Source of the DNA: Willaertia magna
Lineage: Eukaryota; Heterolobosea; Eutetramitea; Acrasida; Naegleriidae
Assembly (NCBI GenBank): GCA_902984215.1
Contig: CADWAF010003319.1
Location: 1-46,441 of the forward strand
Reading direction: 5' to 3'
Length of the DNA stretch: 46,441 nucleotides
Positions 19,714 through 30,145 of this stretch are shown piece after piece. Numbering within the stretch: position 1 is the stretch's first letter; the number at the start of each line of letters is the position of its first letter. The notes beneath the pieces are model-generated. The model had not been told where the DNA came from. It worked only from the letters and a program-made list of their open reading frames with translations, and made no database searches. The position numbers and the translations under genes were made by a program.

Positions 19714-20066
19714 TTTTTTAAATGATTTAAAAGAAGGGATGAGAGGCGCCTTGGCTTCGTTTTATTTTTTATTGGTCCGTCATTTTATTCTTACAAAAAT
19801 TTTAATGTCAAGTAGTGGAATAGAAAAATATTGAAAACACAACCAAGCATTAATGATAAAAGGTACATGCGTGTATTAATAATTCATATAATACTTGATG
19901 ATTTTTGTTGCAAAGCATTGATGATCTTCACTTTAATAAAAATATTAATGAATGCGGAATATTTAAGGAGTGCATTCATAATTGCGCATTATTTTAAGTT
20001 TCTTCTTTGTTATAAAAAGAAGATGATGAAAGAAGAATCAAAAAAAAAAATAAATCAGAGAATTAA
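19714..20066. other. Divergent upstream region of CYTH and cytochrome b5 genes
   Basis: About 350 bases lie between two ATGs that point away from each other, so this must hold both promoters. The left end has a small G/C-richer patch (around 19740-19755, GAGGCGCCTTGGC). The right end is a run of A residues (20041-20051) just before the start at 20067. An open frame at 19831-20076 has no ATG at its beginning and overlaps the cytochrome b5 start, so I read it as untranslated. Confidence 0.4.
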
Positions 20067-20447
20067 ATGGAGATGAGAAAAAGAGAAAAAGTTCCTTTAA
20101 AGCCGGGGTTTGGCATGTTACAATGGAATATGAAATGTTCTAAATTACCTAAACCTATTGAATTAAAACAAATACCCTTTTCAGAAGTTCAAAAACATAA
20201 TATTAGAGAAGATTGTTGGACAGTAATTAGAGGAAAGGTTTATGACATTACCCAATTTTTAGATTATCACCCTGGTGGTGTAGATATTTTAATTAAACCA
20301 ACAGTTGCAGGAAATGATTCAACTGCACTATTTGATAAATATCATTCTTTTGTAAATATTGATTTTTTATTAGAAAAGTAAGTATTTTATTTATTCATGT
20401 TATCTTAACAATTATTAAAGATTTGTTATAGGCACAGTTGTTTATGA
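20067..20447 (+). CDS. Cytochrome b5 domain protein resembling the N-terminal half of CYB5R4 (Ncb5or)
   Basis: Two exons, join(20067..20377,20432..20447), with a 54-nt GTAAGT...TAG intron; 108 residues. After a basic start comes VPLKPGFGMLQW, a motif I know from the leader of CYB5R4/Ncb5or. The cytochrome b5 domain then carries DCWTVIRGKVYDIT, the heme ligand in YHPGG and a second His in DKYHSFVN, so both axial ligands are present and heme binding is expected. The protein ends shortly after the domain, with no CS or reductase module and no C-terminal membrane tail, so it is a soluble stand-alone electron carrier. The last exon is only five codons and rests on the splice site; without it the protein would stop at 20381, one residue after LLEK. 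Confidence 0.78.
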
Positions 20448-20531
20448 TTCTAATTCAACAACAAATGATACAACAACTATCACAAACAAAACCTTAATTT
20501 TGTAAAAATGTTGTAAAAAAAATTTATTGAC

Positions 20532-21998
20532 CTAGTTGACTTTATTTTCTTCTACCACCAATTTCCATTGATCTCCACTATTTAATAAATTACAAAAAGT
20601 ACCACTTGCAGCTCTAAATAATCTATCAAATAAAGAATCAGCATGTTCTTTTTCAACATGTAATAAATTTGGTAATAAAATAGCTTTAGCATTTTCAATC
20701 TTTTCACATTCTCTTAAAATTGAAAATATTTTATTTCTTGCAATTTTAATATCACCCTCTTTAGATAAATCAATATAATATAAACATTTATCTTTTAAAT
20801 TCTTTAAATTTTCATGAAAATCAACAATAACTACATCTTTTAATTGGAAAGATATATTTTCATCTATTGTTGAAGTATTATTTAAATTATTTAAAATATA
20901 TGCAGGTACATCTGGTGCATAATGTGTAATTAATTGACCAGGTGACACTTGACTTGTATTTTCATTCATTTTAACTACATGTTGACGTGTTTCAATTAAA
21001 ATTTCATATTTTTCATTATTATTTAAATTAATAAATCTTTCAATACTTTTCTTTAATTGCTCAATAGAAATACCACCTCTTCTTAAAACAATTATTTTTA
21101 ATTGTAAATCATTTACTTGTTCTAATTTAATAACTGTACTTTCAATTCCAACACTACATGTAGATGATTCTTCTTCTTTTAAACCATTTGTTGAAGTAGT
21201 AGTTAAATGTTCTTCTTCTTCTTCTTTTAAAATATAAATTCTAAAAACATTTTCATTATCAATTTCTTCTTTCTTAAAACAACCTAAATCATCAAATACA
21301 TGTTCTGCACTTGTTGGAGAGACATGACCAAAACGATTAGCAGATGGTGCACTAATAGGTAATTTACAATGTTCTAATAAATTTCTAACAATTTTATGTG
21401 AAGGTACTCTAATACCTACAAATCCAGTATTTGCGGTAACACAATCTGGAATAATTTTAGGGTTAGATTGACTAACAATTGTTAAAGGACCTGGCCAGAA
21501 ATCATTAGCTAAATGTTTATAGAAATTTAATAAATTATTTTCAATGATAATATATTTTAAAGCTTCATCTACATTTAAAACGTGAACAATAACTGGATCT
21601 GTTAATGGTCTTTTTTTAGCCTTGAAAATGGAATAGACAGCAGTTTCATTTAATGCATTAGCTCCTAAACCGTAAACTGTTTCTGTAGGAAATGCTACTA
21701 ATCCACCTTGTTTTAAATGTTCGCTACATAAATTATATATCTTTTCATTTTCTTCGGATTGGTTGTTATTTTTAATAGTAAGTATTTGACCATTGTATGT
21801 ATCTAGGGATTCTTGTTGCATTTTTTTGTGCTGGTTGTTGAGATAGACTAGTTCTTTTTCTTTCTTGTTATTATTGGAGGTAGATGTTCGGAATTGCAGT
21901 GTAGATGAAGAATGAATAAATCGTTTCTGAGAAGTAATTGGAAATAAAAGAATGTTGTTTTTTAATTGTTTTCGAAGGACAATGGAGATATTTAACAT
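20532..21998 (-). CDS. SUA5: Threonylcarbamoyl-AMP synthase SUA5 (YrdC plus Sua5 domain)
   Basis: The enzyme makes threonylcarbamoyl-AMP from threonine, bicarbonate and ATP, the first step of t6A37 modification of ANN-decoding tRNAs. The YrdC domain (about residues 85-275) shows GGLVAFPTETVYGLGANA, FKAKKRPLTDPVIVH, WPGPLTIV, GFVGIRVPSH and PISAPSANRFGHVSPT. The linker SPGQLITHYAPD (about 355) marks the transition to the C-terminal Sua5 domain, so this is the long archaeal/fungal type, not the short animal YRDC. An acid-rich insert (about 255-275) interrupts the YrdC part. The N-terminal 40 residues are basic, hydroxylated and acid-free, like a mitochondrial presequence; an internal Met near residue 59 (MQQESLDTY) could give a cytosolic form. 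Confidence 0.92.
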   Translation of the reverse strand: MLNISIVLRKQLKNNILLFPITSQKRFIHSSSTLQFRTSTSNNNKKEKELVYLNNQHKKMQQESLDTYNGQILTIKNNNQSEENEKIYNLCSEHLKQGGLVAFPTETVYGLGANALNETAVYSIFKAKKRPLTDPVIVHVLNVDEALKYIIIENNLLNFYKHLANDFWPGPLTIVSQSNPKIIPDCVTANTGFVGIRVPSHKIVRNLLEHCKLPISAPSANRFGHVSPTSAEHVFDDLGCFKKEEIDNENVFRIYILKEEEEEHLTTTSTNGLKEEESSTCSVGIESTVIKLEQVNDLQLKIIVLRRGGISIEQLKKSIERFINLNNNEKYEILIETRQHVVKMNENTSQVSPGQLITHYAPDVPAYILNNLNNTSTIDENISFQLKDVVIVDFHENLKNLKDKCLYYIDLSKEGDIKIARNKIFSILRECEKIENAKAILLPNLLHVEKEHADSLFDRLFRAASGTFCNLLNSGDQWKLVVEENKVN

Positions 21999-22040
21999 AT
22001 TTTTTATTACAATATTTTGTAATGATAAATCATTTTAAAT

Positions 22041-25000
22041 CTAAGGTCTAATGCATTGCCTTGCTTTATCCAGTATCTCTGTTTTAATTTTTGGATAATT
22101 TGGGTGTTTGTTTAAAATTTTGTGACATACATCAATTGCTTCGATATATTTCTTTGCTTTTAAATAGTTAAAGCTCAATTTATAACCAATGCTTGGAGAC
22201 GATTCAAAAGTAAGTTTCCAAGCCTTCTCGTAACAGTCAGCAGCCTCTAGGAATGAATTACTCTTTTCATAGATAACTCCATCTAATTCCCATGCCTTAG
22301 CACAGGATTTGTTAACTTGAGTTATTTTCTTCAATAATTCTTGGGCTACATCGTATTTACCACTTGCAATATTAATTTCAGCTAATAGAAGCCATCCTCT
22401 TTCAAAATCATCTTCCCAACCAGGGATTATATCCATCTTGGATATACGTTTAAGTTGTTGTCTGGCCTTAGGGGTTTGCTTGGAAAGTTGAAAAGCATAA
22501 GAAAGAGCAACTATTGCTGGTACGTATTCAGCATCTTGTAAAATCATTTCACCAAATATTGGAATTGATTTTTCAATTTCATCTTTGGTTTTACTTTTTG
22601 CAAGTTTTAAATATCCTTGGAGTGTCTTCTTTTTGAATGGTAGAATTACGTTTGTTGTTAATTCATCCAATAGTTTTTCGGCTGCGGTTATACTTTCCGT
22701 TCTACTCTCATTGTAAAATTGACCTTTTGGTCTAGTATCTTTTGGAGCATCTATAGAATTTGAATCTATTAAGGCTGTTGTATCAGGGTTGAGATAAATT
22801 TCTATCATATTTACAGTTGCCAATTCTCCCCATTCTACACTTTTACGGGCTGTGTTAAACCATTGTAATGCTTCTCTTGGATTATTTCTATACAAGTGAT
22901 AAATACCATTACAAAAATGATAGCCTGGATCGTATTGCTCTTTTGGAGAGTACTTTTTGGCCATATCAAGGAATTTTTCAGCTTCTTCAAGTTTTCCAGA
23001 CCTCTTTAATAAAGTTATTAATTTATAAAGTGTGTTATAATTATTTGGTTTTTGTTGTAAAAAATTTTGGAAATAGTCTATTGCCTCATCAAATCTATTG
23101 TTCCTGAACATAATATCCGCCATCATAATAGTTGCTTGCTCATGAGACTTATTCATTCTTAATAAACTAGTGCATTGGCTTTGACAACCTTCTGTGTCAT
23201 TGTCTTTCAGATAAATTTCGGCTAAAGCTAACATGCTTTGTTCATTTGTTTCATCATTTTGAAGAGCCTCATTAAACAGTGGTATAGCTTTCTTTGTATC
23301 ATTCAAGGATTTGTAATACACACCTAATTCATAACATATTTTGGCAATAATTTGTTTTTCTGAAAATAAAGAGTCCTGTTGTGAAGATTGAAGCTTGGAC
23401 AAAACTCTATAAAGGTTGATAAGTGTAAAATCTCATTACTTACTTTGATTGCATATTTCTTGCTTGGTCTAAGTCATTCATTGCAGTTTGTGTATCCCCC
23501 ATTTTGTTATGTACATTTGAAAGAAGAAGTAGGGTTTTAACGTATTGTGACATCACATTTGGTTGTAAGCTTTTCTTATTTTCTATGATTTTAAGTGTTT
23601 CTTTTAGTGTAGTCTCAGATTCTTTAAATCTTTTCAATTTTAAATAAAGTTGAGCAAGTTCATGACAGGTTTCAATATCTTGTGAACCAGTAGATAACGC
23701 TTCTTTAAAACAAGATATTGCTTCTTCATAATTGTGAACCATTATCAGTGTTTTGGCAATCTTATTTCTTAGTACTACATTGGTAGGATCTAAACTAAGT
23801 GCTTCTTGGTAAGCGTCAATCGCTTTTTCTGGTTCTTGTATCTTCATATAAGCATCCCCTAGAAAGATATAGCTAGTGGTGCTCTTTGAGGATTTTTCTA
23901 CTAACTCTTCATAACATTTTGCAAAGGATTTTTTATCATTTCTGTGATTGAGGTGTATAATTGCAGTCTCTGCTTTTGCTTTTAAGAAATAAGGGCTTGT
24001 TGGAGGTACTGAGCAAAGTATTGAGAGTGCTGTTTCGAAATCTTTTCTGCTTACAGAAAGTTTTGCATTTGCAATCATTATTCTTCCTGAAAGGTCAGTA
24101 TTTGAAAATTTTTCAAGAGCTTGTTCAATATATTTAGAGGCTTCAATGTGTTCATTTCTTCTTGAGTGAACAGAGGATAACTCTAGATAAACAGACACCA
24201 ATTCATCATCTGAAATCTTTTTGTTCTGTATACTTTCTGATTTAAGAATTCTTTCAAGGTTTTGGATGGCATCTTTTGTTTCTCCTTTTGCTGCTAATAC
24301 CTTGGCTTTTAGCAAGTTAAATTCTGATTGCTTTGTAACACTAAAGTCATAACTCATTGCCCTTTCTAGTTCTGTTGAGGCTAGAGTATAGTTTTCCTGA
24401 AAATATGCTATTTGTGCAAGTAAAATATGTGCTGGAGAGTTTTTAGGATCAAGTTGCTGGATTCTAGTTATTATTCTTTGGGCAGACTCAAAATCTCTTG
24501 AAATAAACTTTGTTTTTGCGAGTAAAATTTGGGGAGTGGTCATTCCAGGTACATCTGACGTTAATCTACTAAGTACTTGTGTACATAAAGTTAATTCTAT
24601 TGGTGGAGGATCAGTTGGGTTTAGAGGTTCACTTGGACAGGATCTTAATAATTCTGAACAAATTTCTAAAAGGAAATGAGGATTTAAAATACTGTAATAT
24701 TCTAAACCACGCTTAATAGACCTGGTTTCTTTTTCATGTTCAGCTATTGCCTCAGATAAGTGTTTTGTAAAATCTTCAGAATTTTTGTTGCATCTTTGTT
24801 CAAATAGAGCATTCAAAAAAAGAATTTCTGATTTGCTTTCTTTGGATTCATGTGTGTCTTCGTCGTCACCCATTAATTCAATGTCAGCAAGAAAATCTTT
24901 GTAATGAGAGGCTAATTCCTTTTTGCCTTGTAACACAAAGCATTTATAAAGACCTTTGTTAGCTTCTAAACTACTTTCATTCAAGTCTAGGGCTTTTCTG

Positions 25001-26174
25001 AAAGAAGTTTCAGAATTAATGTAGTCTTTCATTATCAATTGAATGTGACCTTGTAAAACAAAATAATCGCTTTCTATAGGGTTTACTTTTTTTGCTAAAT
25101 TTACTAATTCTAAACATTTCTTTAACAATTCTTCATTTTCTTCTGCCAAAACACTGAATGTTTTTGCAGCACCGTAGCACAACTTGTCATTCCTGGATTC
25201 TCTTTTAGTTATAGCTTTCACCATCTCAGTAAATTGATTTATCAAATCTTCTTTAGTGTATCCTCTTATTAACATATACAATACATTGAATATCAAAGCG
25301 TCAATATTATTCGGGTCCTATTAAAATAATGAAATAAATTTTAGTTTTAACAAAAAAAATTAAACTTACGTTTTTTTGAATTCGGAGAGAGTTTTCTCTA
25401 CATTGCTCCCAATCATCTAATTGAATATATAATGAACACTTTTCTATTAAAGCTGGTGTGAATTGTGGAAAGTTAACTACGACTTGGTTTATAATGTCAA
25501 CAGCGTTTTGTATTTTTTTCTGTTTCTCCAAGCTTTTTACCTTCCCCATCCATGCATCCAGATTTCTTGAGTCTTGCTTAATGCAAGCATCAAATAGCTG
25601 TTCACACTCTTGAGCTTCAAGCTCTTCGTCCACTAAATTAATCCAGGCTTTAACTGTGGAGAGTGAAGTGTATTGATCTTTATATTTTTCGTCCACCTTA
25701 AAAGAGTTAATGCTAATTAATTATTTGAATACTAACCTCTTCCAGTACTTCTTTCGCGTAGTCATATTCATTAAGTAACAAATACAACAAAGCAGACTGA
25801 AGTTTCGCAGAGTCAGGGGCAGAAGATTTCTCTAAATCAATTAAGGTTTTAAGTTGTTCAATTTCCTGTTCATCCTGGTGCGCAGATTGTTCATGGGCTG
25901 TTATCAATCCAATGTATGCTGCTAGTTGTATTTCTTTCTTTTCTTTGATTATGTTGTATCCCTTAATAGCTTCACTTAAATTTCCTTGCATACTTTGGGA
26001 GTATGAAAACCATAATCTAATAATCGGGTCTTCTCCTCTAGACAAATGCGATTCACATAATTCTATTACTGAGGCATAATATCCCTTCCTACAATAGTAA
26101 TTTATAAAGCTTTGCAACTCACAGAGACTTGTTGGTTGTGCTCTGATTGTGGAAAAAGTTGTACCTCTATTCAT
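22041..26174 (-). CDS. IFT139: Intraflagellar transport protein IFT139 (TTC21B), four exons
   Basis: IFT139 is a TPR-repeat subunit of the IFT-A complex, which drives retrograde transport inside cilia. Exons: join(22041..23406,23444..25317,25370..25696,25737..26174). The introns are 37, 52 and 40 nt, and the total is exactly 1335 codons (human TTC21B is about 1316 residues). Clear family landmarks are INYYCRKGYY near the start, GLEYYSILNPHFLLEI in the middle, YIFLGDAYMKIQEPEKAI and the C-terminal YKLSFNYLKAKKYIEAID ending in DKARQCIRP. TPR units run through the whole length. The ATG at 26174 was chosen because it lies about 16 codons before the first conserved helix. The frame is open up to 26264 with another ATG and a hydrophobic stretch that does not fit the family. 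Confidence 0.93.
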
Positions 26175-26394
26175 TTTTTGTAGATTGAAAAAACCTACAG
26201 TTTTGCAATGATGGTGGAGATAACAAGAAACAATTAATAAGAAACAGAAGATAACGAGGCTCATCAAAGTTGGAAAACAATCATTTAACAATGAATTTCC
26301 ATCAAAGATTGATATCTAATTGAGGTAATTATCAATTTTTTTGTCTTTTTTTAAATTAAGGTTTTACTATAAATAAAAGTACTAATCAATAAAG

Positions 26395-26643
26395 ATGACA
26401 ATCAAACAAAATAATAAAATGGAGAAGCAAGTAGTAAGCGAAAGAGTTTTGAGAGAAGAAACAAAGTTGATGGAAGAAAGTTCTATCTTAAGTCAAAGAA
26501 TTCAGGTTTTACTCTCTGTTTTCATTATCATCTTGTTTTTATGCTTAGCCACAGCAGTTTTGGTTTTAATCAAAGCAAAACAACTAAAACCCGAAATGCC
26601 ATTTGTCCCACTATCCAACACCAATGGAGGCAATAGCCTTTAG
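26395..26643 (+). CDS. Small single-pass membrane protein (82 aa)
   Basis: A complete ATG-to-TAG ORF. The first 34 residues are polar and charged, with Lys/Glu alternation. A hydrophobic segment (VLLSVFIIILFLCLATAVLVLI, about residues 38-59) is long enough to span a membrane, and a short tail contains KAKQLKP. The positive residues just after the helix would place the C terminus on the cytoplasmic side by the positive-inside rule. It lies in a divergent arrangement with IFT139 (about 220 bases between ATGs) and close upstream of the repeat-protein gene. I do not recognise a family. The clear start, membrane helix and A-rich leader make it plausible as a real gene. Confidence 0.5.
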   Translation: MTIKQNNKMEKQVVSERVLREETKLMEESSILSQRIQVLLSVFIIILFLCLATAVLVLIKAKQLKPEMPFVPLSNTNGGNSL

Positions 26644-26765
26644 TGCTTTATTTCTCAATTTTGAACATTTTTGAGCCCTTAAATAAACTTAATTTTGCAT
26701 TTCCGCCAAATTCTGCCCTCCATTTCTTAATTTTTAAACGTTATTCATTCTTTGAAAAAAAGAAA

Positions 26766-28481
26766 ATGAAAAATGTTAGAAGTTTGCCTTTTCCTCGAGG
26801 CACAAACAAGACACAACACCCACCTTTTAAGTCTCCGGTAAGAGATGCCACTAAAACAGACCTTAATGAATTAAATTCAATGCTAGATGATATAGTTCAG
26901 AGATTTGGAATAACAAAAAAAGAACTGAATTCCTCTAACGTATCCATGGAAATAGTAGAAGATAAGGAAAATATAGAAAATCATCATTTGGGATCGCCTA
27001 ATGATAATACAAGAAAAACAAGAGAAAATAATTTTCACTCCCCCAACATTGAAGATACTTCTTTCTCTAAGCTTGTTCATGACGACAAATTGAGACACAA
27101 AACAGAAATTAAAGAATTTTCTTTTGCTTTAGATAAGAGAGTGAAAAAAGTAATACCACATTTTGCTTACGAAAAAGACAGTGAAGAACTGACTTTTCAC
27201 CCAAAATTAACTAAGGCAACACAAGAAATGACCGAAAACAGATCCTCTATACCTTTTATTGAAAGAGCTTTAAGGTGGAATGAACAAAAGACTAAAGAGC
27301 TTGAGAAGAAAAGAGTCGAACATGAAAAGTCATCATCTGAAAATTGTTCTTTTAAACCTAATATTAGTAGCTCTTTTAACAATCCAGAAATTGCAAAGCG
27401 ATCATCGTCAAGGAGTGGTATCCATGAAAAACTGTTTAGAGAAAGTGAGAAACTAACAGTGAAGAAAGAGGAGTTTGCAAAAAGACAAAAAGAAGAGCAG
27501 CTAAAGGAGTGTTCGTTTAAACCTCAGATTTGTGCGGATTTTTATGTTCAACCAAAGTATATGGAAAGTAAAAAGAAACCGAAGGAACAAGATTATGAAA
27601 TAGAGAATTGTACATTTGCCCCTCAGATTAACAAAAGCAGTTCTATACTTAATAGTCATTACCTTAAAAGTAACGCTTTCGAAAGATTAAGTAAACCTAA
27701 GGTGGAGAGCTGTTGTGACAACTCTCTTATATTGTATGAAAACATTAACAATATAAGCAGTGCGATGAATACAAGTGGCACTTCAGTTAAAACTTCAAAG
27801 AGACCTAAGTCTGCCCCATCTTCCAGGAGTTGTGACATGTCCACAGCTATTGATAATGGTAAAGCATTTCAAGAATTCTTAAAAAGGCAAAACAACACAC
27901 TGAAAAGAAAAGAACAGAAGGTTAATTTTTTGAAATGTGCATTAGAATGTAGCCATCAACCATCTATTAATCAGAATAGCGTTGAGCTTGTGAAGTACAG
28001 ACAATCAAATTTTGAAGATAGGCTTAAAAACGAGCAAGTAAGGAAGGATATGAAAGAAAAACAAAAACATTACTGGGATGACAAGGATTGTTCTTTTAAA
28101 CCAAAAATAAACAAACAGTCACAACAATTAAAGGGAAGGTCAGCTGAGGATATGTGCCGTGATCAACAAATAATTCAAAAGAGACTGGAACAAAAGAAGA
28201 GAATGATAGAAGAAAAAGAAATGAGGGATGCTCCTTTTCAGCCTAAAATAAATTCCACTTCAGCAAAGTCTGTTTTACGGGTTGGCACAGACCCTGAAAA
28301 CTATATGAATAGATTAAGATCACAGATGAATAAATTAGAAATGAAGAAAAAGAATATAAAGTGGACATCTGAACAAAGAGAACTGAAAGAGTGCACTTTT
28401 AGACCTAAAATTCAAGAAGCCCCTACCTATGTAAAGGAAATTGCAAAGTCAATGGCAGTCACAAAGAATATTAAAACTTAA
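26766..28481 (+). CDS. Charged coiled-coil protein with repeated [ST]F-x-P-x-[IL] motifs, possible flagellar or cytoskeletal protein
   Basis: A 571-residue Lys/Glu-rich protein carrying at least seven copies of a short motif, spaced mostly 40 to 110 residues apart: LTFHPKLTK, CSFKPNISS, CSFKPQICA, CTFAPQINK, CSFKPKINK, APFQPKINS and CTFRPKIQE. Another stretch (CSHQPSINQ) looks like a worn copy. Most copies are preceded by an acidic residue or Asn and a Cys. The stretches between are coiled-coil-like (Lys/Glu/Gln). Proteins with such FxPxI repeats are, from memory, common in flagellated protists, but I cannot name this one. The ATG at 26766 is the first in frame; the 41 codons before it are hydrophobic, begin with a GTG and are likely untranslated. 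No intron. Confidence 0.65.
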   Translation: MKNVRSLPFPRGTNKTQHPPFKSPVRDATKTDLNELNSMLDDIVQRFGITKKELNSSNVSMEIVEDKENIENHHLGSPNDNTRKTRENNFHSPNIEDTSFSKLVHDDKLRHKTEIKEFSFALDKRVKKVIPHFAYEKDSEELTFHPKLTKATQEMTENRSSIPFIERALRWNEQKTKELEKKRVEHEKSSSENCSFKPNISSSFNNPEIAKRSSSRSGIHEKLFRESEKLTVKKEEFAKRQKEEQLKECSFKPQICADFYVQPKYMESKKKPKEQDYEIENCTFAPQINKSSSILNSHYLKSNAFERLSKPKVESCCDNSLILYENINNISSAMNTSGTSVKTSKRPKSAPSSRSCDMSTAIDNGKAFQEFLKRQNNTLKRKEQKVNFLKCALECSHQPSINQNSVELVKYRQSNFEDRLKNEQVRKDMKEKQKHYWDDKDCSFKPKINKQSQQLKGRSAEDMCRDQQIIQKRLEQKKRMIEEKEMRDAPFQPKINSTSAKSVLRVGTDPENYMNRLRSQMNKLEMKKKNIKWTSEQRELKECTFRPKIQEAPTYVKEIAKSMAVTKNIKT

Positions 28482-28608
28482 ATAGAAAGAACATGTGAAT
28501 TCAAACAACAATTGTATTTTAAAATGTAACCTAAGAGGTTTAGTATTAGCTAAATAAATTAATTACTAAAGTAACTGGTTTACAATGGTATTATAAAAAA
28601 CAAAAAAA

Positions 28609-30117
28609 ATGGATCAACAAATCAACTGCCACAACATTTTAAATTTAAAATTAATTGATTCAACAACCCGTAAAGAAATAATTGAAGAAAGTTTTCCTAC
28701 CATTCCATACATTAATTGCACCGGCCACAAGGACACTATAAAAAAATTTTTAAAAGAAGAAAATTTAAATTATTTTCAACAAATTTTATGTAGAACACAA
28801 AGAATTGCTTTTTTAACAAATTCAAATGAATTACATTATTTTAATAATGAAAATCATTTTCTTTTACAGAAACCTAAAAATTTAAAAATTTACTACATGT
28901 CAGCAAGTTATGGACATTTAATGTTATTAGTTGATAGAATTACAATTATAAATAATGAAACAAAGGAATTTAATATTGAAAAGAATAATGATTTATATTA
29001 TCATCAATTACCAAATGGTGAATTAATTAAAGTTCCAAGATTATTTTCTGTTATTGCATTTGATGAAGTGGATACTAATTCTGTTTATGGAGAAAATAAA
29101 ATTGATTTATTGAATTTAAAAAATTGTAAAGAAATTAAGAATATTTATTTATTAAAAGATATTGAAGAAGTTGTTGCAAACAATGAATTTATTACTTATA
29201 TGGCATGTGCAGCAAAAACAAGTGTATTTGTTACAAATTTTGGTAGGTTATATGTTTATGGAGCTAATTATTTTGGAGATGTTGGAATGGGTGCTGGAAT
29301 AGATGATATTTCTAAAATAACTTTACATAAAATATTTAATGAAAGAACAGATATTTATTTTGTAAAAGTTACATCTGGAGATCATAATATCATTGCTTTA
29401 ACTAATGATGGAAGGGTGTTTGTATGTGGTTATAATTCTGGTAATCGTAAGTGAAATTAATTTGGTTTTCTTTTATTAATCCTTAACTATTTATTATATG
29501 TGGTTAAGGGTGTTATTGGAGTTAATGAACAACATGAATTAATTGAAAGCCCTCAATTTAGTGACCATTCTGAGTATTTAATTGATATAGCGTCTCAATA
29601 TTATGCTGTTATTTATTTAACAAGTAAGTATTCACTATTTCTTTACATTGTTTTTACAACAAAATGATTTAGAGTCTGGAAAATTGTTCACCACAAATAA
29701 TAGAAATGGCGGAGTGAAAACATTAGTTAATGTTTCTGGTGGGTTTATGCCAAGTAAAGTATTTTCAAAGAGCCACGAATTTTTAGTTGTACTTTCGTCT
29801 CAAAAACAAAAGAAGATAGGATTAATTGGGTATAATATGTAATTCAAAGAAAAAGTACTGATTGACAATGTTGAAGGATATGATTTAATGTGTAGTGGTG
29901 GATATTCTGTATATGCAGTATATTGGACGACAGGAAATGAAAGTAAATTAGACAAATTAATGAAACAAAAATTAAAACATCAATGCCTATTTCCATCTTT
30001 GCAGGATATTACCATAACAAACTTTATTTAAATGAAAATCTTAATAAATTATTCATCAATATTCAATTAAAAATTGGATTGATTTTTACCACAAGCTCTA
30101 GATTTACCATATTTTGA
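28609..30117 (+). pseudogene. RCC1-like beta-propeller gene with frame problems; broken gene or sequence errors
   Basis: Exon 1 (28609..29446) starts at a clear ATG. It ends in two RCC1-type units: VTNFGRLYVYGANYFGDVG, then VTSGDHNIIALTNDGRVF and CGYNSG. A perfect GTAAGT donor follows, but joining to the only AG (29508) shifts frame and hits a stop; the next segment (29509..29623) is open only in a frame one base off. It then splices properly (29624..29672) into a third segment with TKSGKLFTT. That segment meets an in-frame TAA at 29840, after which the frame stays open with more RCC1-like sequence (CSGGYSVYAVYW). An intron from 29839 to 29895 would bypass the TAA. A further intron (GTAAAT...TTTGCAG, about 29952-30004) would carry the frame to a stop at 30117. 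The two problems together suggest decay or assembly errors. Confidence 0.6.
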
Positions 30118-30145
30118 TGAACAATTATTTTACATGTTACACACT

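Noticed and set aside
19831..20076. Open frame upstream of and overlapping the cytochrome b5 start
   Set aside because: It starts at a TTG, has no recognisable content, and sits where the 5' UTR must be.
26175..26291. Longer N terminus for IFT139 with a hydrophobic segment
   Set aside because: The extra part does not match the family, and the frame opens only with TTG or an early ATG; the Met at 26174 sits just before the first conserved TPR helix.
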